Part shown: one piece after another, positions 1 to 5,173 of the stretch | Layout of the letters: the number at the start of each line of letters is the position of its first letter | How positions within the stretch are numbered: the first letter of the stretch is position 1 | Origin: Erysipelotrichaceae bacterium | GTDB taxonomy: Bacteria; Bacillota_I; Bacilli_A; Erysipelotrichales; Erysipelotrichaceae | NCBI GenBank assembly: GCA_030533035.1 | Contig: JAUNJW010000138.1 | Span: 1 to 5,867, forward strand | Reading direction: 5' to 3' | DNA: 5,867 nucleotides | Program-made: the position numbers and the translations under genes | Notes under the pieces: model-generated | Told to the model about the DNA's origin: nothing | Database searches by the model: none | The model's input: only the letters and a program-made list of their open reading frames with translations

Positions 1-283
1 TATCAGTCCCGGTTCACTGGTTTTAAAAGAAGTGACAGAAAAATATGATATTCATCAGCTCAGGGAAATTCTGGAGGACTATTACAGAGAAACGGGTTCT
101 CCCAAGGCTAAGGCAATTCTCGAAAACGAAGAGGAATGGCTGCCGCATTTCAAGAAAATCATCGCGGCGCCATACCAGGCCATGGTGGAGAGAATCTCAT
201 ATTATGAAGAGCAGGGCATCAGCAGGGAGAACGCCGAAATGGCAGCTTTCACTGATCTGACCCATGCCCGCGGAGGTGAATAA
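1..283 (+). CDS. gltB: Glutamate synthase large subunit, C-terminal end (partial)
   Basis: The frame is open from the left edge (first full codon at position 2) to TAA at 281-283, so this is the 3' end of a longer gene. The GTG at 32 is an internal valine codon and has no ribosome binding site. The 93 visible codons match the tail of Firmicutes GltB: a helix beginning Leu-Arg-Glu, then a Thr-Gly-Ser-Pro-Lys-Ala turn, then a Trp-Leu-Pro-x-Phe-Lys-Lys-Ile segment, ending in a charged helix that contains GISRENAEMAAF. In the family this tail follows the glutaminase, FMN/3Fe-4S synthase and beta-helix domains, which lie outside the window. The large subunit hydrolyses glutamine and transfers the ammonia to 2-oxoglutarate in the cytoplasm. 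The identity rests on tail similarity recalled from the family plus the adjacent gltD; together these make it secure. Confidence 0.9.
   Translation, partial: ISPGSLVLKEVTEKYDIHQLREILEDYYRETGSPKAKAILENEEEWLPHFKKIIAAPYQAMVERISYYEEQGISRENAEMAAFTDLTHARGGE
272..278 (+). promoter_or_regulatory. gltD ribosome binding site inside the gltB end
   Basis: GGAGGTG lies in the last codons of gltB, four bases before the gltD ATG at 283. The gltB stop TAA shares its last A with that ATG (TAATG). This arrangement is typical of translational coupling and would help keep the two subunits in fixed ratio. Confidence 0.85.
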
Positions 284-1734
284 TGGGAAAACCGGACGGA
301 TTCCTTCTCTATCAGAGAAATGAGGACGGCGAGCGTGCCTGTGATGAAAGAATTCATGACTATGATGAGATCCGTGTTTCATCCGGTCCTGAAGAAAGGC
401 GGAAACAGGCAGCACGCTGTATGAACTGCGGCGTTCCTTACTGCCAGTCAGCCATCAGACTGAACGGCATGGTGACGGGCTGTCCGCTCCATAACCTGAT
501 TCCCGAATGGAATGATCACATTTACCGCGGTCATGATGAGCACGCTCTGCACAGGCTGCTCAAGATCAATCCCTTTCCGGAGTTTACCGGCAGGGTATGT
601 CCGGCACTGTGCGAAAAAGCCTGTATCAACGGCTGCGACGGCGATCCCGTCACCATCCGTGACAATGAGCGCTGGCTGGCGGAAACAGGATTCGCTGAAA
701 ATCTGATCCGGCCGGCTGAAATCCCGGTGCGGTCTGATAAAAAAGTAGCTGTTGTAGGCAGCGGTCCGGCAGGACTGGCGGCAGCTTACCGGCTGAATAT
801 CCGCGGCCATCATGTGACTGTGTACGAACGTGATGAAAAACCGGGCGGTCTGCTCATGTTCGGGATTCCCAACATGAAGCTGGATAAGAAAGTCATTCAG
901 CGCCGGACAGATCTGATGAGTAAAGAAGGGGTGACCTTCATAACAAATACAGCTGTCGGCAGGGATATTTCCCTTGAACAGCTGCAGGAAGAATACGATG
1001 CCGTGATCCTTGCCTGCGGGGCAAGACAGGCGAGAATGCCCGCGGTTGAGGGCATTGAGCAGACTGACGGCGTTATCATGGCAGTCGATTATCTGTCTGA
1101 AACAACCCGCCATATTCCGGATCTTCCGGAAGTGAATGCCGCCGGAAAGCATGTGGTGATTCTTGGCGGCGGCGATACCGGCAATGACTGTGCCGCAACG
1201 GCGATCCGCCAGCAGTGCGCCTCAGTTACCCAGATTGAAATGATGCCTTCACCGCCCAGGGAAAGAAATGAGGACAACCCCTGGCCGGAATGGCCCAGGG
1301 TCCTCAAAACAGACTATGGACAGGAGGAGGCAATCCATGTATTCGGCCACGATCCCCGGATCTTCTCCAGAACACTGACTTCATTAATCAGAGAAGAAGG
1401 CAGCCTGAAGGCCGTTGAAATCGCAGACATTCATTTTGAAGAAGGCAGGGCTGTCATCAGTGACGAACGGGAAACAGTTCCCTGTGATCTGCTGATTATC
1501 GCTGCCGGCTTCACCGGCTGCGAAGCAGAGCTTCCGCTTTCTCTTGGCATCAATCTTACAAAACGCAATACGGTTGCCACAGAAGAAAACAGCTTCCGGA
1601 CAAATGCGGCGGGTATCTTTGTGTGCGGCGATATGCACAGGGGCGCTTCGCTTGTTGTCTGGGCAATCCGGGAAGGCCTTGAATGTGCAAGGGAAGTCGA
1701 TGAATGGATGATGGGCTATACCAATCTGATCTGA
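283..1734 (+). CDS. gltD: Glutamate synthase [NADPH] small subunit
   Basis: This 483-residue protein is full length for GltD. It passes electrons from NADPH through FAD and iron-sulfur clusters to GltB, which makes glutamate. The N-terminal region carries two cysteine groups: C46, C49, C54 and C67, and then C106, C110, C114 and C118 in CPALCEKACINGC. These are the expected 4Fe-4S ligands. A first dinucleotide fold starts at residue 155 with GSGPAG (159-164), followed by an acidic residue and the PGGLLMFGIP stretch (FAD). A second fold starts near 290 with GGGDTG (295-300), the NADPH site. The C-terminal GIFVCGDMHRGASLVVWAI (444-462) closes the FAD site; related enzymes usually have Gln where this one has Ala456. 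The start is fixed by the ribosome binding site and the overlap with gltB. A terminator follows at once, so the operon ends here. The same fold occurs in dihydropyrimidine dehydrogenase-type proteins, but the preceding gltB settles the call. Confidence 0.96.
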   Translation: MGKPDGFLLYQRNEDGERACDERIHDYDEIRVSSGPEERRKQAARCMNCGVPYCQSAIRLNGMVTGCPLHNLIPEWNDHIYRGHDEHALHRLLKINPFPEFTGRVCPALCEKACINGCDGDPVTIRDNERWLAETGFAENLIRPAEIPVRSDKKVAVVGSGPAGLAAAYRLNIRGHHVTVYERDEKPGGLLMFGIPNMKLDKKVIQRRTDLMSKEGVTFITNTAVGRDISLEQLQEEYDAVILACGARQARMPAVEGIEQTDGVIMAVDYLSETTRHIPDLPEVNAAGKHVVILGGGDTGNDCAATAIRQQCASVTQIEMMPSPPRERNEDNPWPEWPRVLKTDYGQEEAIHVFGHDPRIFSRTLTSLIREEGSLKAVEIADIHFEEGRAVISDERETVPCDLLIIAAGFTGCEAELPLSLGINLTKRNTVATEENSFRTNAAGIFVCGDMHRGASLVVWAIREGLECAREVDEWMMGYTNLI

Positions 1735-1744
1735 AAAAACTTAA

Positions 1745-1769
1745 GGACCGGTTCTGACCGGTCCCTTTT
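1745..1769 (+). terminator. Intrinsic terminator of gltBD, likely bidirectional
   Basis: GGACCGGT (1745-1752) pairs perfectly with ACCGGTCC (1757-1764) around a TCTG loop, giving an eight-base stem followed by CTTTTC. It starts eleven bases after the gltD stop. Read on the minus strand, the same stem is followed by TTAAGTTTTTT, so it can also end the convergent zinc-ribbon gene, whose stop codon occupies 1769-1771. The minus-strand T-run is the longer, though it is offset a few bases from the stem. Confidence 0.88.
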
Positions 1770-3430
1770 CATATTCCGAAGCCGAAAGCCGTCCACCAGC
1801 ACATTGCGCAGAATACAGCGATGCAGATCCAGATGACAAAACAGACAGGCGGCACAAACAGAAGCCGGAGAAAGGCTTTTATGTTTTCCCGGTTAAGTAC
1901 ATCCGAATAATCATGATATCTCTGCCTGGTTCCGTCCTCTTTCAGAAGCCAGATCTGCGGCTTGTCATAAAGATTCAGAATACCCAGTTTCAGCAGGTAT
2001 ACCGGCACGACCGGCACCATGATACAGAACCAGACCGCTGATCCGCCCAGTTCCAGGCGCCTGAAATCAAAGCCGTTGAGAAACAGGGCGATGATCACCG
2101 GCAGGAACACCGCGGCAAACGCGGTCAGGATCATCCGCAGGATCCGCCACGGCGTCGCGAATTTCAGGATCACCGGTTCCATTTTGTCTTTGATCTTATA
2201 GAAGAATACAGGTTCCTCCACCCGGCTTTCGAGGACTTCGTCATCCATCACAAGGCCGCCGCGTTCACGGTGGAATGTCTTTTTGCCGGAGGTGAAAATC
2301 TCATGGCCTGCTTCAACTGCGAATGTGCCGCCTGAATAATCACTGAAGAGACAGAGCATAATCACGATCATGACAATCCCGAGCATTCCCGCAATCAGGA
2401 ATGCTTCCTTCAGACCCATGCCGAGAAGGAATGCGGCCGCGGTGAAAACCAGGCAGATCAGCACAGTCGCGAGAATTGCCTTCAGCCACCAGGGCAGGAA
2501 ATAGTAATAGGATTTCTTCTCGGCCCGCACACTGACCTTTCCGGTCTGGCCGTTGACAGCCGCACACAGGTTTCCCTCTGAAACATAATAAGCAGGCAGC
2601 AGCACCGGCAGACGCAGGGCGGAATTCACATCCGGCGAGATCAATACAGCCCTGGTCTGAAACACTTTTCTGACATAGGGTGTATAGGAGACGGCTGTCT
2701 CCTGCCTGATTCTGTCTGCCAGCACTTCTTCATCAAGATCTGATATTTTGACCCGCTGGCCGGCAAGATACCCGAAGTCAAATCCTTTCAGGTCTTTAAG
2801 ATCATACGGCTCCATGCCGTTGAGCAGCAGATTGTCCAGCTGCTTTGAACGGTTGATGAACTCACAGTTCATAAAGCCTTCGCAGCTGTATTCTTTACCG
2901 ATGTCCATCCGGCCGGTATCCATCGCCACAGGCCCCCGCACCATCTCATAGGGCAGATAAAACCCCCTGAGTCTGTCAGTGATCTTTTTCAGATGGCGGG
3001 CTTCCGCTTTTGTACGGTTTTCATGGCACCATTCTTCCAGGCGTTCCCTGGCTTCCGCTTCCGTCAGGGCAAACGGAATCACGCTTTCCGGCATGTCCTC
3101 ACTGCTGAGATAATCTCTGCGCACCAGGCTGCTGCCGCAGAAGGAACAGGAGGAAAGGGCTTCGCTTTCTTCAAACACTACAGCAGCGCCGCAGCCTGTA
3201 CAGGAAGCCCGGCACAGATGATACTGCTTCATCGATTCCCGCAGTTTCTCTGAGCGGATCTTCCGGAATCCATGGACCTGCAGATTCGCGTCGCGGACTG
3301 TCACCTGACTGCCGCAGTAGCCGCAGAGATACAGCTGTCTGATAATGTCATATCCTGCCGGTGCGCCGCACTGCGGGCAGCGGATTTCCAGAATATTGGT
3401 ATTTTCCTCTGTTTTTCTTTCTTCCGTCAT
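1769..3430 (-). CDS. Zinc-ribbon membrane protein of unknown function
   Basis: Using the ATG at 3430, the protein has 553 residues. Two CxxC/CxxC zinc ribbons lie at the N-terminus: C18, C21, C36, C39 and C77, C80, C95, C98. A soluble region then carries VIPF (about 117-120), GFYLPY (156-161), EPYD (207-210), YLAG (221-224) and AVNGQTGKV (291-299). I recognise these as hallmarks of the Firmicutes TFIIB-type zinc-ribbon family that is often mislabelled PriA helicase. No helicase motifs are visible. About five hydrophobic segments follow, near 313-337, 343-362, 428-451, 462-484 and 524-550, with a polar stretch of about 65 residues between the second and third. There is no signal peptide, so the ribbons are probably cytosolic. 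An in-frame ATG six codons upstream (3448) has no ribosome binding site, whereas AGGAG precedes the chosen one. It converges on gltD and shares its terminator. The molecular function is unknown. Confidence 0.85.
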   Translation of the reverse strand: MTEERKTEENTNILEIRCPQCGAPAGYDIIRQLYLCGYCGSQVTVRDANLQVHGFRKIRSEKLRESMKQYHLCRASCTGCGAAVVFEESEALSSCSFCGSSLVRRDYLSSEDMPESVIPFALTEAEARERLEEWCHENRTKAEARHLKKITDRLRGFYLPYEMVRGPVAMDTGRMDIGKEYSCEGFMNCEFINRSKQLDNLLLNGMEPYDLKDLKGFDFGYLAGQRVKISDLDEEVLADRIRQETAVSYTPYVRKVFQTRAVLISPDVNSALRLPVLLPAYYVSEGNLCAAVNGQTGKVSVRAEKKSYYYFLPWWLKAILATVLICLVFTAAAFLLGMGLKEAFLIAGMLGIVMIVIMLCLFSDYSGGTFAVEAGHEIFTSGKKTFHRERGGLVMDDEVLESRVEEPVFFYKIKDKMEPVILKFATPWRILRMILTAFAAVFLPVIIALFLNGFDFRRLELGGSAVWFCIMVPVVPVYLLKLGILNLYDKPQIWLLKEDGTRQRYHDYSDVLNRENIKAFLRLLFVPPVCFVIWICIAVFCAMCWWTAFGFGI

Positions 3431-3440
3431 GCCGGCTTTT

Positions 3441-3446
3441 CTCCTC
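3441..3446 (-). promoter_or_regulatory. Ribosome binding site deciding the zinc-ribbon gene start
   Basis: On the minus strand GAGGAG lies ten bases before the ATG at 3430. It overlaps the codons just after the alternative ATG at 3448 and so cannot serve that one. No purine-rich site is seen upstream of 3448. This favours the shorter protein beginning MTEER. Confidence 0.7.
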
Positions 3447-3480
3447 ATTATGGTCTGGCTGGATGCAGTCTGTTAACAAT

Positions 3481-3486
3481 ACTATA
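3481..3486 (-). promoter_or_regulatory. Possible -10 element for the zinc-ribbon gene
   Basis: TATAGT on the minus strand lies about 50 bases before the ATG at 3430, in an AT-rich patch. No convincing -35 hexamer is found 16-18 bases upstream and there is no TGn extension, so this is tentative. It is offered because the gene needs its own promoter: the unit upstream ends in a terminator at 3654-3675. Confidence 0.3.
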
Positions 3487-3653
3487 CGTTATTTCATCAG
3501 TATTTTCCTGTCTGCCATGGATTTGCAGAGAAATCTGTTTTTTCAGAGACTGTATATGTATCCGGCCGCGTTCCGCAAGAGGATGATTGAATTCTGAAAA
3601 GACGCAGAAGAAAAGATGATTCACCGGAAGGCAGATCATCATAAGAGCAATAG

Positions 3654-3675
3654 AAAAGGCGCCGTACAGGCACCT
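3654..3675 (-). terminator. Terminator of the small membrane protein gene
   Basis: On the minus strand AGGTGCC, loop TGTAC and GGCGCCT form a seven-pair stem containing one G-T pair, followed directly by TTTTCTATT. It begins about six bases after the TAA at 3681-3683. It separates this gene from the zinc-ribbon gene downstream. Confidence 0.72.
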
Positions 3676-3680
3676 GAGGT

Positions 3681-3860
3681 TTACTTTTTGGTTTTGGCTC
3701 TGCCGACAAAATAACCAAGTCCGGCAGCCGCGCCGAGCATAACCGCGAACCATAGCGCGTATGTCTGGTCGCTTCTCATGATAAAAATCTGAAGTGCGTA
3801 AGCGATCAGTCCCACTGTAATCGCGTTTACCGCAGCCGCAATCAATGTATCCTTGTTCAT
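3681..3860 (-). CDS. Small two-helix membrane protein, function unknown
   Basis: The protein has 59 residues starting at the ATG at 3860. That ATG has GGAG eight bases upstream (3869-3872) and a good promoter just beyond it. Extending the frame upstream to 3914 would put the start inside the -35 hexamer, so the shorter form is right. Two hydrophobic helices are visible, about residues 5-27 and 33-53, joined by a short turn with Arg29, Ser30 and Asp31. The C-terminal tail GRAKTKK is strongly basic and should sit in the cytoplasm, which places both termini inside. Gly and Ala are frequent in the second helix, suggesting close helix packing. I do not recognise the family. Its own promoter and terminator make it a single-gene unit. 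The clean codon structure and matched control signals make it a real gene rather than a chance frame. Confidence 0.78.
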   Translation of the reverse strand: MNKDTLIAAAVNAITVGLIAYALQIFIMRSDQTYALWFAVMLGAAAGLGYFVGRAKTKK

Positions 3861-3885
3861 AATCAGTTCTCCATATCTGAGAATA

Positions 3886-3914
3886 AATATATACTGAGAT
3901 GCCGCCGCTTTCAA
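3886..3914 (-). promoter_or_regulatory. Sigma-70-type promoter of the small membrane protein gene
   Basis: On the minus strand TTGAAA (3909-3914) and TATATT (3886-3891) are separated by 17 bases. The -10 ends 25 bases before the ATG at 3860, so the untranslated leader would be about 18 bases, just enough for the GGAG site. A GC-rich inverted repeat, CCGCCG (3902-3907) and CGGCGG (3918-3923), brackets the -35 element and could be an operator. Confidence 0.72.
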
Positions 3915-4015
3915 TCCCGGCGGACGCGGAGGCAGTATGCCTTACCGCAGCAGAATATGCGGGAAAAGAACACCGGCCATGTGCAGGCAGGCTCAGAAAG
4001 ACAATTTTCATTCAT

Positions 4016-4058
4016 AAAAATCCCGCCTTTGCGGACATGTTCCTGCAGAGACGGGATT
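4016..4058 (-). terminator. Terminator of the alpha/beta hydrolase gene
   Basis: On the minus strand AATCCCG (4052-4058) pairs with CGGGATT (4019-4025), and the T-run reads TTTTT through 4016-4020. The 26-base interval between the arms holds a small inner hairpin, CCGC-AAAG-GCGG, that competes with the outer 3' arm. The structure begins about 35 bases after the stop at 4094-4096. The long loop makes it less classical than the other terminators here, but the stem directly adjoining the T-run supports it. Confidence 0.65.
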
Positions 4059-4093
4059 ATTTCAGGTGTTATGCGTTCTGATCTTTGAAGATT

Positions 4094-5023
4094 CTACTCG
4101 AGGCAGAGGTCGAAGAAGGCGATGATGCCCTGTTCCACGGTATCCTTGATTTCCTTGTAATTGTGGATTTCGTGGCGGTAGCCGGTGTAAAGAACGGTGG
4201 TGACGTCATGGCCTGTGTCTGCCAGCCAGTTGGCTGTCTGGTAGACGCCGGTGCCGTACTGGCCGACCGGGTCCTGGTCGCCGGCAATGTTGTAAATCGG
4301 CAGATTCACCGGAACCTTCTTTGCCCACTCTTCGCCGGTAATGTCTTCCATCATCTGGTTGAAATACAGCCAGGCACGGTTGCTGGTGGGTTTTGTGAAA
4401 GCGTCGAACGGGTCTTCGGCATGGTCTTTCTGGACATATTCGTCATCGCAGATCCATTCGTTGCCGAGCTTGACGCCCTCTGTGCATCTGGCAAACATCC
4501 AGCCCATGAATCTGGCGCCGAGGGTGGGATCGGATTCTTCTCCCTTGCCTTCATCAATCAGCTGCTTCAGGACAGCGATGTTCTCATCAAGGCCGGGCCA
4601 GACACCGGTGGTGCCGCAGATTGTCGCGCCGGCGAGGTCATCGCCGTATCTTGCCATATACATTCTTGTGATAAAGGAGCCCATGGAATGGCCGAACATG
4701 AAATAGGGGATACCCGGGTACAGTTCTGCCACCAGGTCATGGAGCTTCTTTTCGTCTTCCACCATGGTTTCAAAGCCGGCTGTGCCCCAGTCGCCCCAGG
4801 TGTCGTTCTCAACAGCCGTCTTGCCATGGCCGACATGGTCATCGGCAGCGACAATGTAGCCGGCCTCCATAAAGCTCGTAATCATATGCAGGTAGCGGCG
4901 GGAATGCTCACCGAAGCCGTGAATCAGCTGGATGATGCCGACCGGCTGCTCAGCCGGGACATATACCCAGCCGTAGACCGTGTCGCGCCCGTTGTACGAT
5001 TTGAAAGTGACTTCACGTAACAT
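4094..5023 (-). CDS. Alpha/beta hydrolase, lysophospholipase/monoacylglycerol lipase type
   Basis: This is a complete 309-residue serine hydrolase of the S33/Hydrolase_4 group. LIHGFGEHS (33-41) forms the oxyanion-hole loop, and DDHVGHGKT (61-69) is the conserved second loop. GHSMG (111-115) is the nucleophile elbow with Ser113. GDQDPVG (248-254) supplies the acid, most likely Asp251, and GYRHEIHN (281-288) the histidine, His284. Residues about 145-235 form the insertion expected to be the lid that sets substrate choice; it is rich in Trp, Met and acidic residues. There is no signal peptide or membrane helix, so it is probably cytosolic. Relatives cleave monoacylglycerols, lysophospholipids or other short esters, and the exact substrate cannot be read from sequence. 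The start has GGAGG at 5034-5038, ten bases upstream. It is divergent from the aspartokinase gene and has its own terminator. The class is secure; the substrate is not. Confidence 0.92.
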   Translation of the reverse strand: MLREVTFKSYNGRDTVYGWVYVPAEQPVGIIQLIHGFGEHSRRYLHMITSFMEAGYIVAADDHVGHGKTAVENDTWGDWGTAGFETMVEDEKKLHDLVAELYPGIPYFMFGHSMGSFITRMYMARYGDDLAGATICGTTGVWPGLDENIAVLKQLIDEGKGEESDPTLGARFMGWMFARCTEGVKLGNEWICDDEYVQKDHAEDPFDAFTKPTSNRAWLYFNQMMEDITGEEWAKKVPVNLPIYNIAGDQDPVGQYGTGVYQTANWLADTGHDVTTVLYTGYRHEIHNYKEIKDTVEQGIIAFFDLCLE

Positions 5024-5033
5024 ATTGAATTAT

Positions 5034-5038
5034 CCTCC
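5034..5038 (-). promoter_or_regulatory. Ribosome binding site of the hydrolase gene
   Basis: GGAGG on the minus strand, ten bases before the ATG at 5023, confirms the start at MLREVTF. No other in-frame start with a comparable site is seen nearby. Confidence 0.75.
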
Positions 5039-5064
5039 AGGCTTTCGCCATTATTGTTAACTTC

Positions 5065-5092
5065 ATCATAGCACGGCTGTGCCTGAATGAAA
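5065..5092 (-). promoter_or_regulatory. Extended -10 promoter of the hydrolase gene
   Basis: On the minus strand TATGAT (5065-5070) is preceded by TGC, an extended -10 element. A weak -35, TTTCAT (5087-5092), lies 16 bases upstream. Transcription would start near 5058 and leave a leader of about 35 bases. A small dyad, GCAC-GGCT-GTGC (5071-5082), abuts the -10. Confidence 0.6.
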
Positions 5093-5106
5093 GTGATTTG
5101 CACGTT

Positions 5107-5143
5107 TCATCCGGCGGGATGATTGACTGACCATTGCGTCAAT
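5107..5143. repeat. Two adjoining inverted repeats at the aspartokinase promoter
   Basis: The first is TCATCC (5107-5112), loop GGCG, GGATGA (5117-5122). The second is ATTGAC (5122-5127), ten-base spacer, GTCAAT (5138-5143). The left arm of the second covers the -35 hexamer, and its right arm falls in the -35/-10 spacer. Both lie upstream of the expected transcription start, so they would act as DNA sites rather than RNA structure. Six-base arms can arise by chance, so an operator role is only a suggestion. Confidence 0.4.
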
Positions 5144-5151
5144 AATATAAT
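5123..5151 (+). promoter_or_regulatory. Near-consensus sigma-70 promoter of the aspartokinase gene
   Basis: TTGACT (5123-5128) and a perfect TATAAT (5146-5151) are separated by exactly 17 bases. Transcription should start near 5158, about 16 bases before the ATG at 5174. That leaves room for the ribosome binding site but not for a lysine riboswitch, T-box or attenuator. Confidence 0.88.
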
Positions 5152-5173
5152 TTCTGCTGTTTGAAGGTGAAAA

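Noticed and set aside
32..283. A separate short gene starting at GTG 32
   Set aside because: The frame continues upstream to the window edge without a stop, and the protein is the GltB C-terminal tail.
448..1152. Minus-strand open frame of 234 codons inside gltD
   Set aside because: It is a shadow of the gltD coding sequence, whose cofactor motifs are intact. The antisense product shows no known features.
3527..3546. CAGA-GAAA-TCTG hairpin followed by six T on the plus strand
   Set aside because: The stem has only four pairs, and no plus-strand gene lies upstream that would need a terminator there.
3613..3644. GATGAT and ATCATC inverted repeat between the small gene and the zinc-ribbon gene
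   Set aside because: The arms are low-complexity, the spacer is 14 bases, and there is no link to a promoter or T-run.
3930..3942. AGGCA-GTA-TGCCT hairpin upstream of the small gene promoter
   Set aside because: It has five pairs, a three-base loop and no T-run, and it lies outside any predicted transcript, so chance is the simplest explanation.
3448..4011. Minus-strand open frame of 187 codons over the small gene and both flanks
   Set aside because: It crosses a promoter, a ribosome binding site and a terminator of the small membrane protein gene, and its composition looks like out-of-frame translation.
3899..4081. Plus-strand open frame of 60 codons in the gap between the small gene and the hydrolase
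   Set aside because: It runs through the minus-strand hydrolase terminator, has no ribosome binding site, and its product has no coherent hydrophobic or domain pattern.
4085..5020. Plus-strand open frame of 311 codons covering almost the whole hydrolase gene
   Set aside because: It is codon-aligned with the hydrolase on the opposite strand. It stays open simply because the hydrolase uses no TTA, CTA or TCA codons over that span. It has no ribosome binding site and no recognisable domain, whereas the minus strand has a complete catalytic triad.
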